From the IMG/VR virus record IMGVR_UViG_3300002228_000007, positions 1 through 29,401 of that record: a stretch of DNA of 29,401 nucleotides. One strand, 5' to 3'. The stretch comes from a virus. Below are positions 1-8,326 of the stretch, one piece after another. Each line of letters starts with the position of its first letter. The first letter of the stretch is position 1. The notes under the pieces were generated by a model. The model did not search any database. It had not been told where the DNA came from and worked only from the letters and a program-made list of their open reading frames with translations. The translations under genes and the position numbers were made by a program.

Positions 1-331
1 GCGGTAGCTTGATCTGTCAGCGCATTAATCTGGTCATACAAAGCACGATTGCTTTCGTCGATCGCTTCACGCTCGCGACGCCGTAATTCCTCGGTATCAC
101 CCAGCAATTGCAGCAACTGATTCTCTAAACCGATCCGCTGCTGAGCTACTTGTTCACGGGCAGCAGCCAGTTCTTGCTCGGCAGACGCTGCGGCTTGCGC
201 AGCGGTAGCTTGATCTGTCAGCGCATTAATCTGGTCATACAAAGCACGATTGCTTTCGTCGATCGCTTCACGCTCGCGACGCCGTAATTCCTCGGTATCA
301 CCCAGCAATTGCAGTAACTGATTTTCTAAAC
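1..331 (-). repeat. 201-bp tandem repeat inside the tape measure gene
   Basis: Bases 1-130 recur at 202-331 with only two mismatches (114/315 and 123/324), giving a period of 201 bp, or 67 codons, in frame. The first copy is cut by the window edge, so more copies may lie to the left. The encoded unit is a heptad-like coiled-coil segment followed by an Ala-rich linker. Similar repeats are common near the C-terminal part of tape measure proteins. Confidence 0.9.
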
Positions 332-3300
332 TTAGGCGCTCGCTGGCAATTTCTGCCGCCGACTTAAACGCAGGCAGCATAGCCAGAATAGAATCAGTAA
401 ACGGTTCAAGCCCCGCTTTTTGCACATCGGTCAGGCCGCCAAACAGCGCCTGCAGCGCTTCAATGCCGCCTTGCGCTGCGGTCTCAACAATGTCGATATT
501 CAAACCGACAGCGGCGAGGGCATCGCGCAGTGGCTTCATGCCATCGGCAATACCTAAATCGGTATCAAAGGAATAAGCGGAATTGGCGTAGTCTTCTAAT
601 TGCTTGTAATAATCGTCCAGTAAATCGCTTGACGTGGTGAGGGCGGTAAAGGCTTCTTGGTGTGCGGTAGTCGATAAGTCTAAACCCGACACGTAAGCCT
701 TTAATGCCTGAGTACTTGTCGGTAGCGCAACATCAAGTCGGTCAAACAGGCTAGCAACATAGTCTTGGGTCTGAGCAAACTTCTCAGCGTCAGTGAGTAT
801 AAAGTCGGTAAAGCTGCTAACGTTGCTTGCAAACTGTTCAAGCCCACCCGCAGCAGTTGTTAAGTCATCTGCTATCTGTAGGATTTGCTCATCAGTCCAG
901 GCGCGAGTTGTATTTTGTGTTACCGGCCGGTCGCCACGATCACGACCAAACAAGTCGCGAATACTGCTACTGATTCCGCCGAAGAAATTTTCAACATTGC
1001 TTTTCTCTGACGAGAGCGAGATGCCGAGCGCTGCCGCCGCGTCTTTGAAGATAACAGTTTGGGTTGCAACACGAGTCAGAGTTTCAAACAAACCTTCGCC
1101 GACATTCTGAAAATTAATCAGCGATGGAATAACCGTCAGCGCCACTTCATCGGCAAACGCACTTAAGACAGATTCAATTTCCTTTTGAGCGTCCTCAGCG
1201 GATAGACCAAACGTGGAAACTTGCAGCCCTTTAAAGTCACCTAGTGCGCCAGTGTTGCCAACGCCAATCGCATCAACAGCAGCAAATACAGACTCATAAA
1301 TGCTGCTAATGACTTGCCCAAACTGCCCGGCAATCTCATCACCCAAGCCTTCGGTTACTATGCTGTTGCTTGTTTTTGTGCCGTGGCCTAATTTACGCTT
1401 TTTGGTTTGGATATTGGCATACACAAATGCGTTAACAATGCCGTCGTCAATAATGTCAGCAACACTGCCGCCAAGGATCTGTAAACCCTCGTCGACTTTA
1501 GATGAGCTTTTAGAGCCAAATGCACCAGCAACGCTACTTAATGCGCCAAACGTGATCTTATCGACAAATTTATCAATCTCATCCCCAGTGTAAATATCGC
1601 TGCCAACACTGCCCAACGAATATCCCGTTTGCGCACCAACAAGGCCACCATCAAAATCTAACTGCCGGCCGAGTAAATTACCCAGCCCAGCAATATTCGC
1701 GTTGAGTGTGCGCAGCTCAATGAGCATGCCATTGCTGACTTGCAAGCCTTGCGAGAGATGGTCTTCCATCAGTTCGAGTGACTTAACTGCGCTGTCAGAT
1801 TTAGCCGACGAATCGCCCAGTACGGTGCCTGTACCTTGGCGTTGCTGGGCTTGTTGCGATGTCGACAACCCACCGCCACCAGAACCGCCAAATATACTTA
1901 CGCCCAGCGCGCCTATCGCCGCAATCGTTGCACCCAAGGCAGCTAAATTAAGTGGGAACGGTAAACCAACCATCGACGATACAGCAGCAGCCACGCCAGA
2001 CGAGGCGGCTTTAACACCGTCAGCCGCAACATGAGCAACGGTCTCGGCTTCAATCAAGCCGAGCTTCACGCCCAAATTGCTAATGGCAAATGCTAACTCT
2101 GCAGCCCTAAATGCCTGCTCAACTTTCTCAAGGTTTTTGTAGCCGGCTGAACCTTCATCAAAAAACTGTTTGCTCGATGCGGCCATGTCGCCATACAGGC
2201 CAACTTGCGCGGTCTGATACTTAATCGCCGCTTCGCCACGTTTCTTTTCATCGGCCTTAGGATCTTGCAGCGCTTTATTATAAATTTCCTGAACATTAAT
2301 CAGTTCACCAAAGCCATCAACAAACGTAGCCAATGCTTTAGATGCATCGTTAAAGCCATCAACTAGGCCGTCGCCAATACTGGCATTTAAGAAGGCATCC
2401 ATTGCGCCTTCATGTTCATCAGCTAAACTTTTTGCTTCTTTCGCAGCAGCCTTACTCTCGCTAGCCGTGCGTTTCAGAGAGTCCTGCAATAAGAGCTGCT
2501 CACGCTGCAACTGGCTTGCGTGATTAAACTGCACGGCAAAAGCTGCATCTTCAACCGTCATGCCTTGTTTAACCAAGCCTTGCTGCTCTCGTAACAGCGC
2601 AACACTTATCGTTAGATCTTGGATTTCTTTTGTGGCCCGATCACTTGCAGCCTTCTGATCCGCCGCCTCTTTTGCAGCCTTAGCCGCTGCGGTTTCAGCC
2701 GCCGCTTGATCCTTTCTGGCTTGGATTGTTTCACCAACAACAATGAGTTGGTCTTTAGCAGCGCCGATTTGGCCTTTAACGGCGGCAATATTTTCCATGA
2801 TGCCGCTTTTGTTACGGCCATGTGCTGCCGCAAGGTCGCCCTGCAGCGCAATTAATTTAAGTGTTTTTTCGCCAAGTAAATCTACATATAGCGCTTGAGC
2901 GCTTTGCAATGATTCATCGCTTGCAGATTTAGCTGCCGCCGTAAATTCACCAATCTGGCGGGCTGATTTTTGCGCTGCCGTGCCAGCGTAAAAAATACTA
3001 TCTCGGAAATAATAGACTCCAGCGGCTGCAATGATGGCAAGGCCAACCGGGCCACCAACCAGCGCCATAGCGCCGCTTAAACCCGCCATTGTGGCAGTGC
3101 CAGCCCTAGCCACAATCGTTGCTCTTGCCATCGATGCAGTTAGCGCCGTTGTGGCTGCCGTCGCTTTAAGCTTAGAACCAGTTGCTAATTCTTCGGCTGC
3201 GGTAATTTGCAACTTTGCAGCCTTAGCATCATGCAGTGCCAGTGTTGCTACTTTGGTCGCAGCGGCGCTTTGCTCAGTGGCTAGGGATGATGCCTTTAGC

Positions 3301-4715
3301 GACGCTATGTATTGCGCTTCAGCCGACGATAAGTTCTTAGTCAACGACGCAAGTTCGAGCCGAGACTGCGCCAGCCGGGTAGAGGCCATTTGCAAGCCTT
3401 TGGCAGATATTTGAGCGCGTAGACGCTGCTGCTCTAGTGCCATTTCCGCCTTAACTTGCTCTACCGTATAGCGAATATTACCTAAGCTTGCTGCCGCTAT
3501 TGCGGCCTCATTTCGCAGCTTGGCGGCGGCAGAGGCTTGCTCTCTCGCTGTAGCAACTTCAGTCATTGCTGAGCGTGTTTTTTGCCTTGCTATAGTTGAC
3601 GCCAGCGCTACTTGCTCTTGCGCTTCGCGAGCTGCTGCGGCAGTAGTTGTCGCCGTCATGGCAAGCGCTCGACCTTTCTCGGCAGCGGTGCTACCTAGCG
3701 TGACAACATTGCCTTTCGCTAGCTGCATCATATACGCAGCTTGCGCAACCCGAGCACTAGCAAAACTTGCAATAACAGGCCCAGCAAATTTCGCGACGAT
3801 CAACCCGCCAGCTACAGTCGCCGCATCTCCAATTTCATGGATTGCATCTGAGTCGATCCCACTTATTGCTGTTGCCAAATCACTAATCGTGCCTGCCATT
3901 GCAGACATGGCATCCGTCTCATCGTCGATTAAACCTAAGGCTTTTGAGATGCTGTTGAGTAGCTGTGTATTTGCGCGCTCAACAGATAGGGGAATCTCTT
4001 CAAATTCTTTGGCTATTTCGGGAGCCTGTTTAAGCAGTGTCTGAAAGATGTCTTTACTGAGAATGTCACCTGCATTAACAGATTGCTTTAATGTGCCTGG
4101 AAGCAATCCAAGACCAGATTCAATTCTTTTAGCAACTTCGGGTAGCTGCTCAAGGATGGAGTTAAGTTCTTCCGCCTGGGGTTGAGGCATTGCCAAAGCC
4201 TGGCTAAATTGCCGCAGACCACTTGCCATTTCCTCTTGGGTTGAGCCACCAATAACACCCAATTTTTGGACTGTATCGGTCAGCACCAACATTTGTTCAT
4301 TTGTACCGTTAAGTGCTTCCTTAGAACGGCTGAACGACTGAAATACCGATACTGTGTCCCGCAGCGCTGCACCGTTATCTTGGGTGACAGCGTAAAGCTG
4401 CTGCGACATTTCGACATAATCGCCAGTGGAGCGCGTAGCGGTTTTAATGCGCTGATCAAGCACATTGTATTGATCGGTAAGCTGCACATACTCGTGGAAT
4501 AAATAGCCAATACCCAGCGTGGCGATCACACCACGCAGAGAGGTAAACGAGTTTGATAATTGCTGATTGGCGGAGGTAGCTTTATTCGTTTCAACAGTAT
4601 TTTTACTGACATCGCCAGAGAGGTTTTTTACGGCCGTGCGCGTGCCATCCAGACCGCGCACAACAAGCTGGTCGCCTTTGAGTTCAAGCTGTAGTCCAAA
4701 TTTAACGTTGCTCAT
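1..4715 (-). CDS. Tail tape measure protein (partial, runs off left edge)
   Basis: The frame is open for at least 1,571 codons from the ATG at 4715 to the window edge, so the C-terminus is missing. Tape measure proteins set tail length and are the scaffold around which the tail tube assembles. The first ~270 residues resemble the tape-measure N-terminal domain found in lambda-like phages. Very long Ala/Gln/Glu-rich coiled-coil stretches follow, interrupted by hydrophobic Gly/Ala segments at about residues 540-570 and 905-950, as expected of proteins that later help DNA cross membranes. The part nearest the edge carries a 67-residue repeat (motif LLQLLGDTEELRRR and RALYDQINALTDQ). The start overlaps the stop of the upstream chaperone frame by 14 bases. 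The length and the position after G/GT make the call firm; the exact domain limits are inferred. Confidence 0.93.
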   Translation of the reverse strand, partial: MSNVKFGLQLELKGDQLVVRGLDGTRTAVKNLSGDVSKNTVETNKATSANQQLSNSFTSLRGVIATLGIGYLFHEYVQLTDQYNVLDQRIKTATRSTGDYVEMSQQLYAVTQDNGAALRDTVSVFQSFSRSKEALNGTNEQMLVLTDTVQKLGVIGGSTQEEMASGLRQFSQALAMPQPQAEELNSILEQLPEVAKRIESGLGLLPGTLKQSVNAGDILSKDIFQTLLKQAPEIAKEFEEIPLSVERANTQLLNSISKALGLIDDETDAMSAMAGTISDLATAISGIDSDAIHEIGDAATVAGGLIVAKFAGPVIASFASARVAQAAYMMQLAKGNVVTLGSTAAEKGRALAMTATTTAAAAREAQEQVALASTIARQKTRSAMTEVATAREQASAAAKLRNEAAIAAASLGNIRYTVEQVKAEMALEQQRLRAQISAKGLQMASTRLAQSRLELASLTKNLSSAEAQYIASLKASSLATEQSAAATKVATLALHDAKAAKLQITAAEELATGSKLKATAATTALTASMARATIVARAGTATMAGLSGAMALVGGPVGLAIIAAAGVYYFRDSIFYAGTAAQKSARQIGEFTAAAKSASDESLQSAQALYVDLLGEKTLKLIALQGDLAAAHGRNKSGIMENIAAVKGQIGAAKDQLIVVGETIQARKDQAAAETAAAKAAKEAADQKAASDRATKEIQDLTISVALLREQQGLVKQGMTVEDAAFAVQFNHASQLQREQLLLQDSLKRTASESKAAAKEAKSLADEHEGAMDAFLNASIGDGLVDGFNDASKALATFVDGFGELINVQEIYNKALQDPKADEKKRGEAAIKYQTAQVGLYGDMAASSKQFFDEGSAGYKNLEKVEQAFRAAELAFAISNLGVKLGLIEAETVAHVAADGVKAASSGVAAAVSSMVGLPFPLNLAALGATIAAIGALGVSIFGGSGGGGLSTSQQAQQRQGTGTVLGDSSAKSDSAVKSLELMEDHLSQGLQVSNGMLIELRTLNANIAGLGNLLGRQLDFDGGLVGAQTGYSLGSVGSDIYTGDEIDKFVDKITFGALSSVAGAFGSKSSSKVDEGLQILGGSVADIIDDGIVNAFVYANIQTKKRKLGHGTKTSNSIVTEGLGDEIAGQFGQVISSIYESVFAAVDAIGVGNTGALGDFKGLQVSTFGLSAEDAQKEIESVLSAFADEVALTVIPSLINFQNVGEGLFETLTRVATQTVIFKDAAAALGISLSSEKSNVENFFGGISSSIRDLFGRDRGDRPVTQNTTRAWTDEQILQIADDLTTAAGGLEQFASNVSSFTDFILTDAEKFAQTQDYVASLFDRLDVALPTSTQALKAYVSGLDLSTTAHQEAFTALTTSSDLLDDYYKQLEDYANSAYSFDTDLGIADGMKPLRDALAAVGLNIDIVETAAQGGIEALQALFGGLTDVQKAGLEPFTDSILAMLPAFKSAAEIASERLSLENQLLQLLGDTEELRRREREAIDESNRALYDQINALTDQATAAQAAASAEQELAAAREQVAQQRIGLENQLLQLLGDTEELRRREREAIDESNRALYDQINALTDQAT

Positions 4716-5061
4716 CTCTCAACTCTGTAAATGCGTCCAAGGCGTGGTTTTGTAAAACCGTAAGGTCTCGCCACAGCTGGTCAGTTTTTTCTTCATCCAA
4801 AGCCCGGCATTCCGGCATGTGGCGGGCGCGGATCTCGACTTGATCCCAACGCATACCCATTCTTACAATCTCACCCAGCGGGCTAATTAGGCTGTCCCAT
4901 TGCCGACTGCAGGCAAGGAACAAACTAAATACAGGCCAGTTGCACTCCATAACCAGAATGCCTTCCTTGGCGATTTCATCCTCCTGATTCAGCCAAGCAA
5001 GGTCTTCTTCACTTGCCCCTAATTTTCGGTACTGCTCGCGCACGCGGTCGGTGTTAGACAC
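4702..5061 (-). CDS. Tail assembly chaperone T part (DUF1799-like), probably made as a G-T fusion
   Basis: The 119-residue frame opening at a GTG resembles the phage DUF1799 family (central ECNWPVFSLFL and GMRWDQVEIR stretches). It sits where lambda T lies, between G and the tape measure. No Shine-Dalgarno sequence precedes the GTG. The same frame is open upstream to 5142, inside the end of the G gene, where a slippery heptamer occurs. The natural product is therefore likely a 288-residue G-T fusion: 148 residues read from 5567 to 5124, then 140 residues from 5124 to 4702. Such fusions bind the tape measure and recruit tail tube subunits. Independent translation from 5061 is possible but less likely. 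Confidence 0.82.
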   Translation of the reverse strand: MSNTDRVREQYRKLGASEEDLAWLNQEDEIAKEGILVMECNWPVFSLFLACSRQWDSLISPLGEIVRMGMRWDQVEIRARHMPECRALDEEKTDQLWRDLTVLQNHALDAFTELRDEQR

Positions 5062-5078
5062 GGTGCGCCAATCACCAT

Positions 5079-5567
5079 TTAGCTCTCGCCACCCACTTGC
5101 CCAGCCACAGGCAAGGTCACGGAGTTTTTTGAGCGAGCAGCTTCACCTCCCTGACTTTCTTGGTGGGCTTTCATAACAGCTTCGCGGATCATCTTTTGGC
5201 CCAGTAGCTGCCGCTTGGTGTCTTCGGTGTACGGCAATGGCTGGCCATCTTCACCGGTCAGATCGTCGCCCCAGCCAAGCCAGATGTCGGCATACAAATC
5301 GATTTGGTGATTAGCAATAATTTCAGAGGTGCGCAGTGCAGAGACTTCGCTTTCTGCTGCTTCCGCCGTTAGTTGATCGATTTTTTCTTGGGCCTTTGCC
5401 AGCAGCGCATTCGCCTCGGTCATCGACAAATGTTTGAAGTGGCCGGTAAAACGATGGGTATCAAATTCGCCTTCGCCGTCGGCATTCATCACCGGCACTT
5501 TCACGTCCACAGGCCAGTGATAGCTTTTTAATAACTTGATCGAAAATCCAGAATTTGCTTTGTTCAT
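5079..5567 (-). CDS. Tail assembly chaperone G-like protein
   Basis: The gene encodes a 162-residue acidic-to-neutral protein between the tail tube gene and the tape measure, the position of lambda G. It starts at an ATG preceded by GGAG. The N-terminal ~50 residues look like a small beta domain (KVPVMNADGEGEFDTHRF), followed by a helical region (residues 50-90). The family is poorly conserved in sequence, so the assignment rests on position, size and the frameshift site near the 3' end. By analogy with lambda, most product would be the short G form and a few percent the G-T fusion; the ratio cannot be read from sequence. Confidence 0.8.
   Translation of the reverse strand: MNKANSGFSIKLLKSYHWPVDVKVPVMNADGEGEFDTHRFTGHFKHLSMTEANALLAKAQEKIDQLTAEAAESEVSALRTSEIIANHQIDLYADIWLGWGDDLTGEDGQPLPYTEDTKRQLLGQKMIREAVMKAHQESQGGEAARSKNSVTLPVAGQVGGES
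5124..5151 (-). promoter_or_regulatory. Programmed -1 ribosomal frameshift signal (A AAA AAC with internal Shine-Dalgarno)
   Basis: Reading the minus strand, the G frame contains the heptamer A AAA AAC at 5130-5124, correctly phased as X XXY YYZ. A strong Shine-Dalgarno-like GGGAGGTGA lies at 5151-5143, 12 bases upstream, as in the dnaX frameshift cassette. The -1 frame is closed by a TGA at 5145-5143 and is open from 5142 onward, while the G frame stops at 5081. A shift must therefore fall within this ~60-base window, and this is the only slippery heptamer I see there. Confidence 0.85.
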
Positions 5568-5596
5568 GAGTACTCCAATATTGTGTTAACAGGCGA

Positions 5597-5800
5597 TTAA
5601 CGCCGGTTTAATCGCCTCGCAACACGCTGCGCTTTACGAGCAGCCTTCTTGCAAGGCTTGGCTTTTGTTTTGTAATGAACGGGAATTCGTCGCGCATGCT
5701 CTGGGTACCAACACACCCCATCAACATGCGACCTATGAAGTAAGAATGGCGCTGGCGTTACCGCCAGTGCCACTCCTAATGCCAACGCTGCGCGCCGCAT
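5597..5800 (-). CDS. Small basic protein with signal-like N-terminus, unknown function
   Basis: The gene encodes 67 residues and starts within the stop of the tail tube gene (TAATG overlap), so translation is probably coupled. Residues 1-20 form a hydrophobic Ala/Leu stretch after two arginines, like a signal peptide or membrane anchor. The remainder is very basic, ending in a Lys/Arg-rich tail (KKAARKAQRVARRLNRR). Two cysteines are present. I do not recognise a family. Its location between tube and chaperone genes suggests a tail or late function, but it could equally be a small membrane-active accessory protein. Confidence 0.6.
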   Translation of the reverse strand: MRRAALALGVALAVTPAPFLLHRSHVDGVCWYPEHARRIPVHYKTKAKPCKKAARKAQRVARRLNRR

Positions 5801-6750
5801 TACAAATGCGCGAAGGTGTAGTCGTTACCTTTTGCCGTGGCAATCACGTTGCAACTGAGCGTCAGCATCGCAATGCCTTTCTCAAAGCTGCGCTCCACGT
5901 TCGATACCTCAACTGCTGGGGCGGCATATTGGAAGATCCGGCCCTCATGGGTCACGTCAATGCCATGCTGCATACTGAAGGCATCCACCGTATTGGCGCG
6001 GGCAATCTCCCACCAGTTGTCTACGCCCACATCTTCCTCGCGGAATTTCACGCTCATTGTGGCCTTGCGGCTAGACTGCACAATTTCTTCCTGCCCGATT
6101 AGCGCTAAGTACTCCGCAGGCATTGCCTGAGTAAAGTCGAAACTCGCGCCATTAAGAGCAACGCCGTGCAGGGTAAAATCTTGCACCGTGGCTTTGGTCC
6201 AGGGCAGCGGTTTGAGCACGCCCGCAAAGTCGATTCCGGTCAGCCCGCCAATGACTTTTGCTGGGGCTTTATACAAACCAAGGCCGCTGAACTTCAGCAC
6301 AGGCAAGCCGGTGCTGCTAAAACTGAATGAAATAGACCCGCGCACCCCAAGCAAGGTGTGCTTATGCTCGCCCACCATATAAAAAATAGTGCCGCTGTCT
6401 TGGTCGCTGGTGGCCAAGGTGTAATCCACAGAGGTGTCTGCCGTTACCACGCCAGCGTGGGAGCTGATTTCGTACACCGCACTGTAAGCCGGTGCCACAC
6501 CAGCATCGCCAGAACCGTTCAGATAAATGCTGAACTCCACGCTGCAATACGTGTTGATCCGAGCACTACCTTGATGGCCCAAAAAGCCAACCATATTGTT
6601 TAGCTCGGCAACATCGCCTTCCAGTGCGCGCACGGTAATGTCATGCACCAGCAAGGCGTTGGCACCGGCGGGTGCTTCCTCTGTGCCGTAAGTGGTTTCC
6701 ACTTTCAGGGCAATGACCTGTTCTTGCTCTCGCAGTAATATCGCAGTCAT
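5800..6750 (-). CDS. Major tail tube protein (siphovirus type)
   Basis: The 316-residue protein begins with MTAILLREQEQVIALKVETT and a conserved YGTEEAP segment. These are typical of phage tail tube proteins of the TTP family, which polymerise as hexameric rings into the tail tube. Much of the sequence is beta-strand-rich (residues 120-180 and 250-310). The gene follows the gp37-like tail completion gene and precedes the chaperones. No sheath gene lies between gp37 and this gene, as it would in contractile-tailed Mu. A ribosome-binding site AGGAG is 11 bases before the ATG. The length, longer than lambda V, suggests an extra C-terminal domain. Confidence 0.82.
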   Translation of the reverse strand: MTAILLREQEQVIALKVETTYGTEEAPAGANALLVHDITVRALEGDVAELNNMVGFLGHQGSARINTYCSVEFSIYLNGSGDAGVAPAYSAVYEISSHAGVVTADTSVDYTLATSDQDSGTIFYMVGEHKHTLLGVRGSISFSFSSTGLPVLKFSGLGLYKAPAKVIGGLTGIDFAGVLKPLPWTKATVQDFTLHGVALNGASFDFTQAMPAEYLALIGQEEIVQSSRKATMSVKFREEDVGVDNWWEIARANTVDAFSMQHGIDVTHEGRIFQYAAPAVEVSNVERSFEKGIAMLTLSCNVIATAKGNDYTFAHL

Positions 6751-6752
6751 GA

Positions 6753-6959
6753 TTATTTAGACTCCTGTTTTGCGCCCGGCGCGGCGGACTTGGTTGCCAC
6801 GCGGGTCGGACTGACCTTGCCGGTCTCGGGGTTAAATGCATAACGACCACCACGGGTAATTTGTTGCAGCTGCTCAGCGGTAGGTCGCAGTTTCTTTTTG
6901 GGCGCCGCCACGGGTTCTGAGCTGGCTGGCGCGGCGGTTTTCTCGGTTTGTTTAGTCAC
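6753..6959 (-). CDS. Small phage protein downstream of gp37, gp38-like position
   Basis: The likely start is the GTG at 6959, because GAGGAA lies 8 bases upstream and longer readings would overlap gp37 extensively. This gives 68 residues overlapping the gp37 stop by 8 bases. The N-terminal half is Lys/Ala/Pro-rich and probably disordered. The C-terminal half has a conserved-looking core (LRPTAEQLQQITRGGRYAFN). Mu encodes a small gp38 at the equivalent position, but I cannot show homology. Its role is unknown. Confidence 0.68.
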   Translation of the reverse strand: MTKQTEKTAAPASSEPVAAPKKKLRPTAEQLQQITRGGRYAFNPETGKVSPTRVATKSAAPGAKQESK

Positions 6960-7395
6960 TGTTTGGTTCCTCGTGTCGCTCGACAATGTATTCGTCTTGG
7001 TGAAAATGGGCGCCATCCACAAAATCAAATAGCGCAGAGGGGCCACGGGTAAATGGCATATCAAAGTCCGGTGGCACCCAGCCAAACAGCTTGTCTTTTA
7101 CGGCTTGGCGAATCTCATCCATTGCCGCATTGGTGCGCTCGCGGGTTCTGTCATTGGCCACGCGTACCACGGTGATAATGGCGACGTGGTAAACCAACTT
7201 TTGCAGCACCGGCGTGCCTATTGTGTGCAAATCACCCTGGGGCACTTCGCGCAGCGGTATTACAAACACCGTGGGCGTGGTGTTGGGCACTTTCAGCTTG
7301 TCGCCCTGACGCAAATCAGCAAATCCTGCCGCGCCCTGAATAGCCTTAATCTGGCCAATAGCCGCTAGGCGAGCTTCCACATCTGTAGCCAACAT
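6952..7395 (-). CDS. Mu gp37-like protein (DUF1834), tail completion
   Basis: The 147-residue protein matches the pattern of Mu gp37/DUF1834: an N-terminal helix (VEARLAAIGQIKAIQGA), a beta segment with FVIPLREVP, and the HVAIITVVRVANDR strand followed by a helix. Family members act in head-tail joining or tail termination at the top of the tail. It overlaps the stop of the gp36-like gene by one base and is followed by the small gp38-position gene. The gp36-gp37 order is that of Mu, which supports both calls. Confidence 0.85.
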   Translation of the reverse strand: MLATDVEARLAAIGQIKAIQGAAGFADLRQGDKLKVPNTTPTVFVIPLREVPQGDLHTIGTPVLQKLVYHVAIITVVRVANDRTRERTNAAMDEIRQAVKDKLFGWVPPDFDMPFTRGPSALFDFVDGAHFHQDEYIVERHEEPNSD

Positions 7396-7811
7396 CAGAA
7401 ACCACCGCCGTTAAACACTTGTCGGCCACCTTCAAATTGCGCCTCACCAACGGTTTGCGAGTCGCCAGATAAATCCAAATTGTTCGCGCTAAGTTTTATT
7501 TTTCCGTCAGCCACTGACTGTAAAAACTTGATTGCTCGCTCGTATCGTTTATTAACCTGCTCAGTGGCCTCATTGTCATAAAGCCGGTACCGGGCAATAT
7601 CACATGCATAGCTTGTGACTACGGGTGGCACATTACTCAGCGGTAAACCGTAGCCACCGCTGGTCAGGTAAATATCAATTTCATTACCCGCATCAGCAAT
7701 GGCCGCAGCAATCTTAACCGCATCAAGACCACCACTGCCGTCCGGTGCGAGATCCTCTATCTCATCCAGAGCGAAGCGATCAATCAGATCCTGCTGAGTG
7801 AGGTAAGCCAT
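7395..7811 (-). CDS. Mu gp36-like head-tail connector protein (DUF1320)
   Basis: The 138-residue protein opens with MAYLTQQDLIDRF, the hallmark of the DUF1320/Mu gp36 family. Helices follow with the motif ACDIARYRLYDNEA, where these proteins resemble gp6-type connector rings. It would sit under the portal and bridge head and tail. The C-terminus is Gly-rich (FNGGGF). It begins 2 bases after the stop of the FluMu-domain gene and its stop overlaps gp37 by one base, so the three are one translational unit. Confidence 0.9.
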   Translation of the reverse strand: MAYLTQQDLIDRFALDEIEDLAPDGSGGLDAVKIAAAIADAGNEIDIYLTSGGYGLPLSNVPPVVTSYACDIARYRLYDNEATEQVNKRYERAIKFLQSVADGKIKLSANNLDLSGDSQTVGEAQFEGGRQVFNGGGF

Positions 7812-7813
7812 GC

Positions 7814-8242
7814 TTACTCAGCGCCCGCGTCTGAATGTTCAACTGAGCACTCTTCAATTTCTAAGCGCGGCTCATTGGCCAAGGCCTCAGCTTGCTCGGC
7901 GGTTAAATCCGCAATGGCGATCGCTTTCGGTTCACGGGTAAAGGTATAGCCAGCACGCCGAAATGATTGAATGCCACGCTTGGTGCGAATCGTCACCACG
8001 CCCATGTCTTCTGGGGCTGTGTTTGGCGGGGTGCTCTCTACCGTTACCACTGGAGCAGTTTCAGGCTCGCTGATTTTTACAGGCTCAGCTGCAACAGATT
8101 GCTCTGCCGCTGCCGGTTGTGCCGGCACGGTTTCTGCTGTGGTCTTTACTTCCATATCAGCAGTAGTGCTTTTCTCCTGCTCTGCAGGTGAGGCTGCCGC
8201 TATTGCCGGTGCCTTGGTAGCAGTACTTTTTGCTCGTGCCAC
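7814..8242 (-). CDS. Mu gp35-like protein with FluMu N-terminal-type domain
   Basis: I chose the GTG at 8242 because AAAGGAG lies exactly 6 bases upstream; an ATG at 8284 would put that ribosome-binding site inside the gene. The 142-residue protein has a low-complexity Ala/Pro/Glu/Thr-rich first two-thirds, probably disordered. A compact C-terminal domain follows (about residues 90-142: TIRTKRGIQSFRRAG, then TAEQAEAL), resembling the small FluMu domain of Mu-like prophages. Position between the major head protein and gp36 agrees with Mu gp35. The domain is thought structural; its exact function is unknown. Confidence 0.8.
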   Translation of the reverse strand: MARAKSTATKAPAIAAASPAEQEKSTTADMEVKTTAETVPAQPAAAEQSVAAEPVKISEPETAPVVTVESTPPNTAPEDMGVVTIRTKRGIQSFRRAGYTFTREPKAIAIADLTAEQAEALANEPRLEIEECSVEHSDAGAE

Positions 8243-8326
8243 GTCGTACTCCTTTGTTAAAAATGCCGCCACCCGCGTGGGCAAGTGGAGGCTAAGATCA
8301 CCTGGGTAGGTGCGTTCTTATTGGTA

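Noticed and set aside
1-331. Possible CRISPR array
   Set aside because: The repeat is 130 bases long with a 201-bp period, in frame within a coding region; this is a protein repeat and not a CRISPR.
3520-4044. 174-codon plus-strand frame in the tape measure region
   Set aside because: It lies wholly inside the long minus-strand tape measure frame; its Ala/Ser/Val-rich product is the antisense image of an Ala-rich coiled coil and there is no ribosome-binding site.
5665-6102. 145-codon plus-strand frame opposite the tail tube gene
   Set aside because: Antisense to the tail tube gene and the small basic gene; no ribosome-binding site.
6753-7085. Longer 110-codon version of the gene after gp37
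   Set aside because: It would overlap gp37 by more than 130 bases; the GTG at 6959 with GAGGAA upstream is a better start.
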